A stretch of DNA of 51,082 nucleotides. Source: Oscillatoriales cyanobacterium USR001. Lineage in GTDB: Bacteria; Cyanobacteriota; Cyanobacteriia; Cyanobacteriales; Microcoleaceae. The DNA is taken from assembly GCA_001698425.1 (NCBI GenBank), contig MBRE01000011.1, forward strand, positions 21,890-72,971. Reading direction: 5' to 3'. The notes beneath the pieces were generated by a model, which had not been told where the DNA came from, did no database searches, and saw nothing but the letters and a program-made list of their open reading frames with translations. This document shows positions 25,797 through 35,478 of the stretch, in pieces (positions within the stretch are counted from its first letter, which is position 1; each line of letters starts with the position of its first letter). A program made the position numbers and the translations under genes.

Positions 25797-27392
25797 ATGA
25801 CCAACGCCAACGATTCGACTGCTGACCTCGCTAATCAAATACTCGAACAGGAGAAGCGGGAACGAGACGCGATCGCCTTCCTACTTGACAAATACCTCGG
25901 CCGCGACGATCGCCTCCTCGTCCAAAAAACCCAAATGGGGAGCACCGAGGCCTACGTGGGCTCCGTCACCCTCGAATGGCTAGACAGCAAAGTTCGTTTC
26001 GCCGCCCAATTACCCCTATTTCGCCAAAAATTCGACCCCCAAACTAACAACGTCATCCGCGATGAAGAAACCATCGACGAAATCCAACAAAGGCCCCTAG
26101 ATTGGTCGCGCCAAGGGTCTTTAGCCCAATATCTTGCAGCTAGAAAAACTCACAAATTCCCCGCCGTTTTAGTCGTTCAAAGTCTCCCTTGGGTAGACGA
26201 TCCCAAAGCCCCAGAATGGGACGAAAATGGCCGCGCCCGTAAGTCTTCCGCCGATTTTTTAGCCATTGATAAAAACGCCACCGTTGGCTTTTTAAATATT
26301 AAAGATGTTTCCGTTTTTGCCCTGGATGGTCAACACCGACTGATGGGAATTCAAGGCTTAATGACTTTAATTAAAACTGGTCGCCTTCAGCCTTTTAATA
26401 AGTATAAAAAACCCGTTGGCGGGGCGATTACCGTTGATGACTTAATCGAAGAATATCAAATCGATCTTACCTATTTACAAAGTCTAGCCCAAGAAAAAAT
26501 CGGCATCGAATTTATTCCCGCCGTTGTCAAAGGAGAAACCCATCAAGAGGCAAGATGGAGAGTTAGATCCATCTTTGTCCATGTCAATTTAATGGCAGTA
26601 AAATTAAGCCAAGGACAACTTGCCCTCCTCAATGAAGATGATGGATTTTCTATAGTTGCCCGTAAAATTGCCGTTACTCATCCCTTATTAAAAGAAATCG
26701 AAGATCGCAACCCCCGCGTGAATTGGGATAGCGCTACTGTGGCGGCTAAATCAACAGTTTTAACCACATTGCAAGCCTTACAAGATATGTCGGAACGCTA
26801 TCTGCGGTATAAATTTCCCCGCTGGAAACCATCAGATAAAGGATTAATTGCCATGCGGCCAGATGATGAAGAATTAGAAGCAGGAATTAAGGAATTTAAT
26901 TTATTTTTTGATGGTTTAGCGAGTTTGCCGAGTTATTGTGAATTAGAGAATGGGGTAGGAACCTTAGAAATGCGGCGTTTTAGTTTTGAAAAACCGGGGG
27001 GAGACGGGAATATTTTATTTCGTCCGGTCGGTCAAATTGCCGTATCTCAAGCTATCGGAAATTTGGTATTTAGAAAGAACTTTTCTCTGAAAGAAATCTT
27101 CCATAAACTACGGAGATATGACACCGATGGCGGGTTTAGCCAGATGGATTCTCCTGAGTCGCTGTGGTATGGAATTTTGTACGATCCGAATAAGAAACGG
27201 GTGTTAGTTTCGGGTAAAGATTTGTCGGCAAAGTTGCTGATTTATCTGTTAGGAGGAGTGACGGATGACATGGAAAAAGCTGAATTGCGACAGGCGGTAG
27301 CGGCGGCCAGGACAGTGGAGGATCGAGCGGTTAATTTTAATGGTAAATTTGTGAAACCAAGGGAGGTGGGATTGCCACCAATTTTAACTTGA
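25797..27392 (+). CDS. Large DGQHR-domain protein, divergent DndB-like
   Basis: 531 residues, much longer than DndB. FALDGQHRLMGIQGLMTL near 174-191 is the family motif. SVTLEWLDSKVRFAAQLPLF in the N-terminus and RSIFVHVNLMAVKLSQGQLA after the motif fit the 'DGQHR domain-containing' group. The C-terminal 200 residues (RRYDTDGGFSQMDSPESLWY) are unrecognised. The first 200 bp are GC-richer than the adjacent genes (for example GGCCGCGACGATCGCCTCCT), hinting at a separate origin. It is divergent from dndB and convergent with the hybrid kinase. It marks the right edge of the island. Confidence 0.8.
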   Translation: MTNANDSTADLANQILEQEKRERDAIAFLLDKYLGRDDRLLVQKTQMGSTEAYVGSVTLEWLDSKVRFAAQLPLFRQKFDPQTNNVIRDEETIDEIQQRPLDWSRQGSLAQYLAARKTHKFPAVLVVQSLPWVDDPKAPEWDENGRARKSSADFLAIDKNATVGFLNIKDVSVFALDGQHRLMGIQGLMTLIKTGRLQPFNKYKKPVGGAITVDDLIEEYQIDLTYLQSLAQEKIGIEFIPAVVKGETHQEARWRVRSIFVHVNLMAVKLSQGQLALLNEDDGFSIVARKIAVTHPLLKEIEDRNPRVNWDSATVAAKSTVLTTLQALQDMSERYLRYKFPRWKPSDKGLIAMRPDDEELEAGIKEFNLFFDGLASLPSYCELENGVGTLEMRRFSFEKPGGDGNILFRPVGQIAVSQAIGNLVFRKNFSLKEIFHKLRRYDTDGGFSQMDSPESLWYGILYDPNKKRVLVSGKDLSAKLLIYLLGGVTDDMEKAELRQAVAAARTVEDRAVNFNGKFVKPREVGLPPILT

Positions 27393-27428
27393 ATAGGTTA
27401 GAAATATCGAGGGATAGACAATTAGAAA

Positions 27429-30400
27429 TTAAGATTCATACCTAAAATCTAAACTCGAAAGAGCTTTCCGTACTCTTTCATATTCAGTTTCAATTTGTAA
27501 TAGTAATTTTTGGGCTTCTATCATGGCACTTGCACCATTTTGGGGAGTTGTAGCTTCAGCTACAAATTCTAAATTTTTGCAGAGTGCTGCTAAATTTTTC
27601 GCGCCAAAATTGCTACTGGTAGATTTAAGAGTGTGAGCCGTTCTTTTTAGTAAGATAGCATCGGATAGCGATGCAGCGTCCCGTAAAGTTTGTAACTGTT
27701 TGGGAGCATCTATTAAATAGCTGTCAATCAAATCAGTTAAAAATTCTAAATCATCTTCAGTCTCCAGAGGAAACATCGATCGCAAGCTTTTACGATCGAT
27801 TACCTCTGTAGTTGTAGAAGTTACTGTTTGAACTGATAAGCTTTCAAGAGATTGACAGTGGGAAAGGGCGAATCCAAGTTCTTCTAATTGAATCGGTTTA
27901 GTGATATAATCATCCATCCCAGCAGCTAAACATTTTTCGCGATCGCCCTGCATTGCATTCGCTGTAATGGCAATAATTCGAGGTCTTTGGTGGGTTGGCC
28001 AATGCTGATTAATATAACGACTTGCCTCCAAACCATCCATTTCTGGCATCTGCATATCCATCAGCACAACATCATAAATTTGCCGTTGTAATGCTTCTAA
28101 AACTTCTAAACCATTCCCCGCTATATCAGCCCGATAGCCTAAACGTTCCAGCAGTCGCAGGGCTACTTTCTGATTTACTAAATTGTCCTCTGCTAGTAAA
28201 ATTCGCAGGGGAGAAATTGTGGGGTTGATAATTAATGAAGAGCCGCGATCGCTCTCTCTAAATCGACTTTGCCCCGTCAATACATTTAACAACACATCAT
28301 GGAGTTGGACTGGCTTAATTGGCTTAGTTAAACAAATAGCATTAATATCCTTAATTGTATAACTAAGGGAAGTTAACAATACGATCGGAAATATATGCTG
28401 TGATTGATAAGATTTCTGAATTTCTAATGCCAAGGTTAAACCATCCATTTGAGGCATTTCTACATCCAGAATTGCCACATCATAGAGTGTTGTTTGACTT
28501 AAACAATTCAAGGCTTCAATACCATTAGCTGCTTCCTGAGAAATCATGCCCCATTTCTGAGTTTGTAGCCGCAAAATCTGCCGATTAGTAGCATTATCAT
28601 CGACTATTAATACTCGTTTACCAATTAGATGTGGCTGCACGCCACTGAGATACAATCGTCGCTGACTGGGAGCACTTGATGCTTTGATTGTGAAATGGAA
28701 AGTAGCACCGGGAGAGGACGATCCGGCCGTTTCATTCTCTTGTAGGGGCAATCCCCCTGTGGTTGCCCTGTAAGGGTTTGGGGCAGGCACGGGGGCACTG
28801 CCCCTACGGAAAATTTCTTCGCTACTAATAGGGCGATTTCCACCTAGTATGCCACCACTTTCTACCCACATTGTACCGCCCATAATTTCGGAAAGGCGCT
28901 TAGAAATTGCTAGTCCTAAACCCGTACCGCCGTATTGTCTAGTTGTGGAAGCATCTACTTGAGAAAATGACTGAAAAAGCCGATTCATTTTATCAGCAGG
29001 AATGCCAATTCCGGTATCTTTGATGGCAAAGTGAATTTCCCAGAAAGCTGAAGTATTAGTATAATGAGAATCGGGATTAGTAATGGTTTGAATTAGTGGA
29101 GATGAATCAGTTAAATATTCTCCATTTTTTCCTTCTTGATTAATTTTGGCAGTGACAGAAACTACTACTTCGCCTTTGTCTGTGAATTTAATGGCGTTAC
29201 TGAGCAAATTAACTAAAATTTGGCGCAGTCTGCCAATATCTCCGATGATTGTATTGGGAGCATCACCGTCAATTATATAAGCTAAATCTAAACTTTTTTC
29301 TGCGGCTTTGGGAGCTAGTAAATCTAGGGCAGTTTCTATGCAGTCTCGCAGATCGAAAGGTTGCTCTTCTAACTCTAGTTTACCTGCTTCTATTTTGGAG
29401 AAATCGAGAATGTCATTAATGAGGGTTAATAATGCGTCGCCACTGGTGCGTACTGTTTCGACAAAATCGCGTTGATCTGGGGTAAGAGGTGTGTCTAATA
29501 GTAAACTGGTCATGCCGATTACTGCATTCATGGGAGTGCGTATTTCGTGGCTCATATTTGCTAAAAATTCACTTTTAGCGCGAGTTGCAAATTCGGCAGC
29601 ATCTCTAGCTTCTTGGAGGGAATAAATTAATTGGTTGCATTCTTGTTCGACTTGTTTGCGATCGGTTATATCCCAGGCGATCGCATAAATCAATCCTGCT
29701 TCATTACAAGGTGAAGAACTCCAAGATAACCACTTGTAAGTACCATCTTTACAAAGATAGCGATTCTCAAACCGTAAACTCCGATTCCCTTTGGTTAGAC
29801 TTTCCATTTCTGCCATAGTTTTAGCTCGATCTTCAGGATGTACTAATTCGATGAAACTTATTTTTAACAGTTCCTCGATCGAATATCCCAAAGTTGTCTC
29901 AAATGCGGGATTTAACTCTTTGAAATAGCCATCTTGCCCAGCAATACAGATCAGATTAAACTCGATAGAAAAAAAGCTCTCTAGTGCTAATTTTGCTTCT
30001 TTTTCCTGGGATTCTTGACTATAAATTTCTGTCGTTTTGACATCAATATCGGTGGCATCTACCAACAATTTTAGTAAATTATTCTGTTCAATTATCCCCA
30101 CTAAAAAACCTGCATCATCTACTATTGGTAAATGACAAATATTGCCGTCCTTCATTAATTTTAGGACAGCATAAATATCTTGAACTTCAGATACTTTGAG
30201 GCTGATAAAAGTTGGTGCGATCGCACTTTCAAGAGTACATTCTACCAGCCCAGCCGCCACGCTCCGCAAAGCATCTTGTTCTGTAAATATGCCGACTAAT
30301 TTCTGAAATTCTCCTGCTGGTTTTACTACTAAAACATAACTCGTTTGAGTTTGAACCATCAGACTAATAACGCTTTTAACTGACACAGAAGGCGATCTAG

Positions 30401-30470
30401 TTAAAGGCTCGCGATCGATAGCTTGAATTGCGGAATGGGTAAGCATGATAGACAGCATTAAAATAGGCAA
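27429..30470 (-). CDS. Hybrid histidine kinase: CBS-CBS-PAS-HisKA-HATPase-REC-REC-Hpt
   Basis: 1013 residues; ATG 30446 (MLTHSAIQ) may be the true start, 8 residues in. Order: CBS pair (about 10-140, [19 protein letters not shown]), PAS/PAC (about 155-275), H-box [17 protein letters not shown] near 303, ATPase boxes DTGIGIP and [15 protein letters not shown]1 ([11 protein letters not shown] near 627, phospho-Asp in [12 protein letters not shown]), REC2 ([11 protein letters not shown] near 758, Asp in [14 protein letters not shown]), Hpt [17 protein letters not shown] near 948. CBS pairs bind adenosyl ligands, so input may be energy state. Residues about 555-577 are encoded by a palindromic repeat that splits the last part of the ATPase domain, which could weaken ATP binding. 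Cytoplasmic. Confidence 0.94.
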   Translation of the reverse strand: MPILMLSIMLTHSAIQAIDREPLTRSPSVSVKSVISLMVQTQTSYVLVVKPAGEFQKLVGIFTEQDALRSVAAGLVECTLESAIAPTFISLKVSEVQDIYAVLKLMKDGNICHLPIVDDAGFLVGIIEQNNLLKLLVDATDIDVKTTEIYSQESQEKEAKLALESFFSIEFNLICIAGQDGYFKELNPAFETTLGYSIEELLKISFIELVHPEDRAKTMAEMESLTKGNRSLRFENRYLCKDGTYKWLSWSSSPCNEAGLIYAIAWDITDRKQVEQECNQLIYSLQEARDAAEFATRAKSEFLANMSHEIRTPMNAVIGMTSLLLDTPLTPDQRDFVETVRTSGDALLTLINDILDFSKIEAGKLELEEQPFDLRDCIETALDLLAPKAAEKSLDLAYIIDGDAPNTIIGDIGRLRQILVNLLSNAIKFTDKGEVVVSVTAKINQEGKNGEYLTDSSPLIQTITNPDSHYTNTSAFWEIHFAIKDTGIGIPADKMNRLFQSFSQVDASTTRQYGGTGLGLAISKRLSEIMGGTMWVESGGILGGNRPISSEEIFRRGSAPVPAPNPYRATTGGLPLQENETAGSSSPGATFHFTIKASSAPSQRRLYLSGVQPHLIGKRVLIVDDNATNRQILRLQTQKWGMISQEAANGIEALNCLSQTTLYDVAILDVEMPQMDGLTLALEIQKSYQSQHIFPIVLLTSLSYTIKDINAICLTKPIKPVQLHDVLLNVLTGQSRFRESDRGSSLIINPTISPLRILLAEDNLVNQKVALRLLERLGYRADIAGNGLEVLEALQRQIYDVVLMDMQMPEMDGLEASRYINQHWPTHQRPRIIAITANAMQGDREKCLAAGMDDYITKPIQLEELGFALSHCQSLESLSVQTVTSTTTEVIDRKSLRSMFPLETEDDLEFLTDLIDSYLIDAPKQLQTLRDAASLSDAILLKRTAHTLKSTSSNFGAKNLAALCKNLEFVAEATTPQNGASAMIEAQKLLLQIETEYERVRKALSSLDFRYES
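28742..28807. repeat. Palindromic repeat embedded in the hybrid kinase gene
   Basis: GTAGGGGCAATCCCCCTGTG and CACGGGGGCACTGCCCCTAC are inverted ends of a 66-bp element. Its length keeps the reading frame and it contributes a Pro/Gly/Arg-rich linker ([15 protein letters not shown]). Confidence 0.85.
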
Positions 30471-30543
30471 GATAAATCCTGCAAAACCCTTTCATCACCT
30501 GGACTAAAGTCACAGGTTTTTCATAGTAGTCTTGATAACCAGA

Positions 30544-32193
30544 TCATAACGAATAACTTGATGCCGTCAAGGAGTTAATTGCCAAACTCTCTAACAATAA
30601 ACCATACTCTAAACCCTCAACCACCGCCAAATAGGAAGCATCAAGGATATTCGTAGAAACACCTACAGTTGTCCAGCGAGTTTGACCATTACTAGACTCA
30701 ACTAAAACGCGAGTTTTCGCAGAAGTACCTGCACCACCGTCAATAATTCTAACCTTATAATCTGCGAGGTGAAATTGCGCGATCGCAGGGTAAAAATTTG
30801 TTAAAGCCTTACGCAAAGCTGCATCTAAAGCCGAAACCGGACCATTTCCCTCCGCCGCCGCCAAAATATCTTCCCCCTTCACAGTAACTTTTACCGTCGC
30901 CAAAGAACTAACAATATCTTCCGCCCCTTTATGACAATTAACTTGGAAACCTTTAATTTCAAATGGGTTTAGCCTTTTTCCCAAAGCTTGACGCATTAAC
31001 AACTCAAAAGAAGCCTCCGCACCCTCAAATTGATAACCCTGATTTTCCAACTCTTTCAACCGATTTAAAATTTGGCGACAAGCTGGATTTTTTCTGTCAA
31101 GTTCGATACCAAAACTGCGAGCTTTAGCCAAAACATTACTTAATCCCGCTTGATCGGAAATCACAATTCGGCGCAAATTACCTACAGATTTTGGCTCAAT
31201 ATGTTCATAAGTTAAAGGATTCCTTTCCACAGCAGAAACATGAATTCCGCCTTTATGAGCAAAAGCCGAAAGACCCACAAAAGGCGCGTGATCGTCAGGG
31301 GCAAGATTAACAATTTCACTAATTAAACGACAAGCAGGAGTGAGTTTAGTTAGTTGCTCATCTTGAATACAATCATACCCCATTTTTAGCTGAAAATTAG
31401 GAATTAATGAACAGAGATTTGCATTCCCGCAGCGCTCCCCATAACCATTAATTGTTCCCTGTACCATCTGCACTCCTTCCCTCACCGCAGCCAAGGCATT
31501 AGCCACCGCAACTCCTGAGTCATTATGGGTATGAATTCCTAATTTAATTTGGGATTTCCCCACATCTCCCCCAGTGTTTAATTTAGGTAAAATCTTAATT
31601 ACTTTTTCTACAATTGAGCTAATCTCGTGAGGTAAAGTTCCCCCATTTGTATCACAAAAAACCAACCATTCTGCACCAGCCGCCGCCGCTACTTCTAAGG
31701 TTTTTAGAGCATAATCAGGGTTATGTTTATAGCCATCAAACCAATGTTCGGCATCATAAATGACGCGGCGACCTTGAGAACACAGAAACTCAATTGAGTC
31801 ATAAATCATGGCTAAATTTTCTTCAAGAGTAGTCTTTATACCCTCAGTGACATGAAGATCCCACGATTTTCCAAAAATTGTCACCCAGAGAGTACCTGCG
31901 GATAGAATTGGTTGGAATAATTCATCTTCTGATGCTTTTGTCCCCGGCCGTCTGGTAGAACAAAAAGCAACTATTTCTGCTTGACTTAAAGGCTGTTCTT
32001 TGAGTTTCCAGAAAAATTGAACATCTTTGGGATTAGCTCCCGGCCAACCGCCTTCAATAAAGGGAATTCCTAAATTATCTAATTGGTAAGCAATGCGTAG
32101 TTTATCTTCGAGGGAAAGGGATAAACCTTCACGCTGAGCACCGTCCCGTAAAGTAGTGTCGTAAATCCAAAGTTGTTGAGAATTATCTTTCAT
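30544..32193 (-). CDS. cimA: (R)-Citramalate synthase
   Basis: 549 residues, DRE-TIM aldolase family. IYDTTLRDGAQREGLSLSL at the start gives the metal and general acid residues; GIHTHNDSGVAVANALAAVR holds the HxH metal ligands; INGYGERCGNANLCSLIPN is typical. The C-terminal LeuA-like regulatory domain (about 410-535, ending near RWTTVGVSTNILDASY) binds the end product. The enzyme joins pyruvate and acetyl-CoA to citramalate for a threonine-independent isoleucine route; HAFVG-type residues (APFVGLSAFAHKGGIHVSA) fit CimA better than LeuA. Stand-alone; feedback by isoleucine is expected from the family. Confidence 0.93.
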   Translation of the reverse strand: MKDNSQQLWIYDTTLRDGAQREGLSLSLEDKLRIAYQLDNLGIPFIEGGWPGANPKDVQFFWKLKEQPLSQAEIVAFCSTRRPGTKASEDELFQPILSAGTLWVTIFGKSWDLHVTEGIKTTLEENLAMIYDSIEFLCSQGRRVIYDAEHWFDGYKHNPDYALKTLEVAAAAGAEWLVFCDTNGGTLPHEISSIVEKVIKILPKLNTGGDVGKSQIKLGIHTHNDSGVAVANALAAVREGVQMVQGTINGYGERCGNANLCSLIPNFQLKMGYDCIQDEQLTKLTPACRLISEIVNLAPDDHAPFVGLSAFAHKGGIHVSAVERNPLTYEHIEPKSVGNLRRIVISDQAGLSNVLAKARSFGIELDRKNPACRQILNRLKELENQGYQFEGAEASFELLMRQALGKRLNPFEIKGFQVNCHKGAEDIVSSLATVKVTVKGEDILAAAEGNGPVSALDAALRKALTNFYPAIAQFHLADYKVRIIDGGAGTSAKTRVLVESSNGQTRWTTVGVSTNILDASYLAVVEGLEYGLLLESLAINSLTASSYSL

Positions 32194-32345
32194 TGGTGGT
32201 TAATGGTTAATGATTAGTTGGCAGTTGGTGGTAGTTAATCTGCTTCGCTCCTCCTTCTTACCTTTTCCATACTTTCCAAATTTTTTGAACAAAATTCACA
32301 AAAGATCGGAAAATTAACATAGAAGTTTAATTTGGGTAAATCTGC

Positions 32346-32684
32346 ATGGTTAAGATACAAGCTCAAGGCAAAACTATTGAATGCGATCGCGGCTCAAATC
32401 TGCGTCAGGTGTTAATGAAAGAGGGCATCCCTGTCTATAATGACAAAGCTACGATCCTTAACTGTCGTGGACTTGGAACCTGTGGCACTTGCGCTGTTGA
32501 GATCGAAGGCGAAGTTTCCGAACCCTCCTGGCGCGAAAAAAGTCGCCTTTCCCTCCCACCCCATTCTCCCACGTCTAATCGCCGATTATCCTGCCAAACA
32601 AAAGTTTTAGGCGATATTAAGGTGACAAAACATGACGGTTTCTGGGGTCAAGGTTCTGAAACCGTGTGGACAAGTCAAGGATAA
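32346..32684 (+). CDS. 2Fe-2S ferredoxin-like protein
   Basis: 112 residues with plant-type spacing: Cys40, Cys46, Cys49 (NCRGLGTCGTCAVEIEGE) and Cys83 (RRLSCQTKV). The first two cysteines are five residues apart, one more than in photosynthetic PetF, so it belongs to a divergent cyanobacterial group. The C-terminal basic-aromatic extension (KHDGFWGQGSETVWTSQG) is unusual. Presumably a soluble electron carrier, partner unknown. Followed on the same strand by a repeat and thiO. Confidence 0.88.
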   Translation: MVKIQAQGKTIECDRGSNLRQVLMKEGIPVYNDKATILNCRGLGTCGTCAVEIEGEVSEPSWREKSRLSLPPHSPTSNRRLSCQTKVLGDIKVTKHDGFWGQGSETVWTSQG

Positions 32685-32691
32685 ACTTAAT

Positions 32692-32782
32692 TTTAGGGGG
32701 ATAATCCCTAGGGGCGAAGCATCACCGCAGCAAATTTCTCGTTTTAACCAATAACTGATCTCCCGGAATGCTTCGCCCCTAC
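32692..32782. repeat. Palindromic repeat, 'aggggcgaagcattccgg' family
   Basis: TAGGGGCGAAGCATCACCG and CGGAATGCTTCGCCCCTA are inverted arms about 40 nt apart. A single half copy (GCGAAGCATTCCGG) is at 46804-46817. The repeat supplies an ATG at 32768 that could mislead thiO start calling. Confidence 0.7.
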
Positions 32783-32839
32783 AAATTGGCTTTGGGAAAA
32801 ACATTTTGCACATATTCTCATTCTTTTTTTGAGGAAACT

Positions 32840-33931
32840 TTGGCTGATACACTTACAGACATCCTGATTATTGGCGGCGGTATAATCGGTTTATCGTTAG
32901 CTATAGAATTAAAATTGCGCGGGGCAAATGTCACTATTTTGAACCGCGACTGTCAGGAAGCAGGCGCGCGCGCTGCTGCTGGAATGTTAGCGCCTCAAGC
33001 TGAGAAGATTCCGCCTAGTCCAATGCTAGATTTGTGTCTCCAAAGTCGGGCATTATACCCAAAATGGATTAGCAAATTAGAAGCAATTAGCGAGTTAACA
33101 GCTGGATACTGGCCCTGTGGAATTTTATCCCCAATTTATCAGGAAGAGAAAATAGTTTACAACCAACAGTCAACGCTTAAAAGTGAATGGTTAGACCAAG
33201 ATGCGATTCATCAATTTCAACCAGGATTAGGTGCTGAAGTTATTGGTGGCTGGTGGTATCCTGATGATGGTCAAGTTGATAATCGTGCTTTATTTAAAAC
33301 GCTTCAGGTAGTAGCTAGAAAATTAAAGATTGATATTTATGAAGAACTTGCTCAAGAGATAGTTCGGCGCGATCGCCAAGTTTTAGAAGTTAAAACATTT
33401 AGCCGAAAATTCCAAGCTAATCATTATCTCCTGGCGACAGGTGCTTGGTCAAATGATTTACTACCTATTGCCGTTTATCCAAAAAAAGGACAAATGCTAT
33501 CAGTATGTTTACCATATCCTTGTGCCAGAGAGCGATTACCACTACAGAAGGTTTTATTCGGGGATGAAATTTATATTGTCCCGCGTCAAGATGGTAGAAT
33601 AGTTATTGGTGCGACTAGCGAAAATGTAGGATTTACCTCTGGGAATACCCCATCAGGAATGAAGGCTTTACTCACTAGGGCTATCCGTATTTATCCAGAA
33701 TTACAACATTATCCAATTCAAGAGTTTTGGTGGGGATTTCGCCCAGAAACACCTGATGAATTACCGATTCTTGGCTCTAGCTATTGGGATAATTTGACAT
33801 TTGCCACAGGACATTACCGCAATGGTATATTATTGGCTCCGATAACTGCTATGATGATTGCAGATTTAATCGAGCAACAAAAATCAGATCCGCTGTTAAC
33901 TTATTTTCACTATGGTAGAACTTTCATGTAA
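32840..33931 (+). CDS. thiO: Glycine oxidase ThiO (FAD-dependent)
   Basis: 363 residues from a TTG start that follows TTGAGGAAAC at ideal spacing. An in-frame ATG at 32768 is inside the upstream repeat and would add 24 non-family residues. DILIIGGGIIGLSLAIELKL is the FAD Rossmann motif at the N-terminus; AGARAAAGMLAPQAE and GHYRNGILLAPITA at the C-terminus are typical of ThiO. It oxidises glycine to the dehydroglycine (iminoglycine) used to build the thiazole ring of thiamine. No other thi gene is adjacent. Its last 20 bases overlap the rrf2 gene, so both are probably translated from one message. Confidence 0.88.
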   Translation: MADTLTDILIIGGGIIGLSLAIELKLRGANVTILNRDCQEAGARAAAGMLAPQAEKIPPSPMLDLCLQSRALYPKWISKLEAISELTAGYWPCGILSPIYQEEKIVYNQQSTLKSEWLDQDAIHQFQPGLGAEVIGGWWYPDDGQVDNRALFKTLQVVARKLKIDIYEELAQEIVRRDRQVLEVKTFSRKFQANHYLLATGAWSNDLLPIAVYPKKGQMLSVCLPYPCARERLPLQKVLFGDEIYIVPRQDGRIVIGATSENVGFTSGNTPSGMKALLTRAIRIYPELQHYPIQEFWWGFRPETPDELPILGSSYWDNLTFATGHYRNGILLAPITAMMIADLIEQQKSDPLLTYFHYGRTFM

Positions 33932-34352
33932 AAGCGAATATGCAATTTTAGCCCTGCTGGAACTTGCTGCCCACTATAATGAGGGGGAGCCGCTACAAAT
34001 TCGCTCTATTGCAGCACAACAAAATATTCCCGATCGCTATCTGGAACAATTACTGGCAACTCTCAGGCGCAGCGGTATCATTCGCAGTCAGCGAGGTGCT
34101 AAGGGGGGTTATATTTTGGCGCGGGAACCCCGGAAAATTACTCTTTTAGAAATTGTAAACTGTCTGGAAGGTGCAGATGTTGATTACTCGGAAAATAATG
34201 GATCTTCTAAAACTTTGGAAAGTGCTGTAATATTTGAAATCTGGCAGGAAGCTCGCGAAATAGCTAACTCTGTTTTACAAAAATATACATTACAGGATCT
34301 GGCCGATCAACTAAATGCTAGGCGACAGTTAGATATTATGTATTATATTTAG
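33912..34352 (+). CDS. Rrf2-family transcriptional regulator
   Basis: 146 residues. A winged helix-turn-helix opens the protein (CKSEYAILALLELAAHY, then IPDRYLEQLLATLRRSGII and RSQRGAKGGYILAREP). It has only two cysteines (in LSCKSE and IVNCLEG), so it lacks the three-Cys Fe-S cluster of IscR and looks more like the cysteine regulator CymR. CymR works with CysK in Bacillus, and a cysK gene follows here after 69 bp, supporting a sulfur-assimilation role (inference). The start overlaps thiO. The stop is the first base set of a heptamer repeat. Confidence 0.9.
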   Translation: MVELSCKSEYAILALLELAAHYNEGEPLQIRSIAAQQNIPDRYLEQLLATLRRSGIIRSQRGAKGGYILAREPRKITLLEIVNCLEGADVDYSENNGSSKTLESAVIFEIWQEAREIANSVLQKYTLQDLADQLNARRQLDIMYYI

Positions 34353-34420
34353 TTAACAGTTAACAGTTAACAGTTAACAGTTAACCAATAACCAATAACC
34401 AATAACCAATAACCAATTAT
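34351..34420. repeat. Double heptamer tandem repeat filling the rrf2-cysK gap
   Basis: Five exact AGTTAAC units (34351-34385) are followed by four exact CAATAAC units (34386-34413) and a decayed CAATTAT. The array starts inside the rrf2 stop codon and ends one base before the cysK ATG. Confidence 0.95.
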
Positions 34421-34421
34421 T

Positions 34422-35384
34422 ATGCGTATTGCTCAAAATATTACAGAATTAGTTGGTCGGACACCTTTAGTGCAGTTAAATCGGATTCCGCAAGCTGAAG
34501 GTTGTCTGGCCAGAATTGTGATGAAATTGGAGAGTATGAATCCGGCATCATCGGTTAAAGATCGCATTGGCGTTAACATGGTAAATGCCGCAGAAATTGA
34601 GGGTTTAATATCTCCAGGAAGAACGGTTTTGGTAGAGCCAACTTCAGGTAATACGGGGATTGCTTTGGCAATGGTGGCGGCGGCTAAGGGTTATCAGTTA
34701 ATATTAACTATGCCTGAAACTATGAGTAGCGAACGTAGGGCGATGTTACAAGCTTATGGGGCTAAATTGGAGTTAACGCCGGGAATTGAGGGGATGACTG
34801 GGTGTATTCGTAGGGCTCAGGAGATTGTGGAGAAAACGCCGAATGCTTATATGTTACAACAGTTTCGTAATCCTGCGAATCCGCAGATTCATCGAGAAAC
34901 AACGGCTTTAGAAATTTGGGAAGATACGGAGGGAGAGGTAGATATTTTAGTGGCGGGAGTTGGTACTGGGGGAACTTTGACGGGGGTGGCGGATGTAATT
35001 AAGAGATATAAACCTGAGTTTAAAGCGATCGCAGTTGAACCGGCAAATAGTCAGGTACTTTCTGGTGGAAGGTCCGGTCCCCATAAAATTCAAGGTATTG
35101 GTGCTGGTTTTATTCCACCTATTTTGGATGTAAGTTTGATTGATGAAATAGCGATCGTTACTGATGAAGAAGCGATCGCCTTTGGTCGTCGTTTAGCCAA
35201 AGAAGAAGGGTTACTTTCTGGTATTTCTAGCGGTGCGGCTTTGTGTGCGGCGATACAAGTAGCAAAGCGATCGGAAAATGCAGGTAAATTAATTGTAATG
35301 ATTCAACCCAGTTTTGGGGAACGTTATTTAACCACTCCTTTATTCCAAGACGCAGAAATCAGCCTATTATCTGTGCTTAATTAA
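34422..35384 (+). CDS. cysK: Cysteine synthase A (O-acetylserine sulfhydrylase)
   Basis: 320 residues, fold-type II PLP enzyme. [17 protein letters not shown] at the start; Lys46 in [12 protein letters not shown] is the PLP lysine; [11 protein letters not shown] and [10 protein letters not shown] bind substrate and PLP phosphate. It makes cysteine from O-acetylserine and sulfide. Its leader is entirely heptamer repeat, without a clear ribosome binding site, so expression probably relies on read-through from rrf2. Cysteine is also the sulfur source for the Dnd pathway about 7 kb away, but no direct link is shown. Confidence 0.95.
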   Translation: MRIAQNITELVGRTPLVQLNRIPQAEGCLARIVMKLESMNPASSVKDRIGVNMVNAAEIEGLISPGRTVLVEPTSGNTGIALAMVAAAKGYQLILTMPETMSSERRAMLQAYGAKLELTPGIEGMTGCIRRAQEIVEKTPNAYMLQQFRNPANPQIHRETTALEIWEDTEGEVDILVAGVGTGGTLTGVADVIKRYKPEFKAIAVEPANSQVLSGGRSGPHKIQGIGAGFIPPILDVSLIDEIAIVTDEEAIAFGRRLAKEEGLLSGISSGAALCAAIQVAKRSENAGKLIVMIQPSFGERYLTTPLFQDAEISLLSVLN

Positions 35385-35478
35385 ATCTATTTGGGGTAGT
35401 GGCTAAATCAAAAATTGCGTAGCGATCGAAATCAGGGTAAATTAGTTTTGTACTAATTTTTTTGAGGTTAATGCAATT

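Noticed and set aside
27429..30470. Functional membership of the hybrid kinase in the Dnd island
   Set aside because: Convergent with the last DGQHR gene and of a general signalling type; adjacency alone does not link it.
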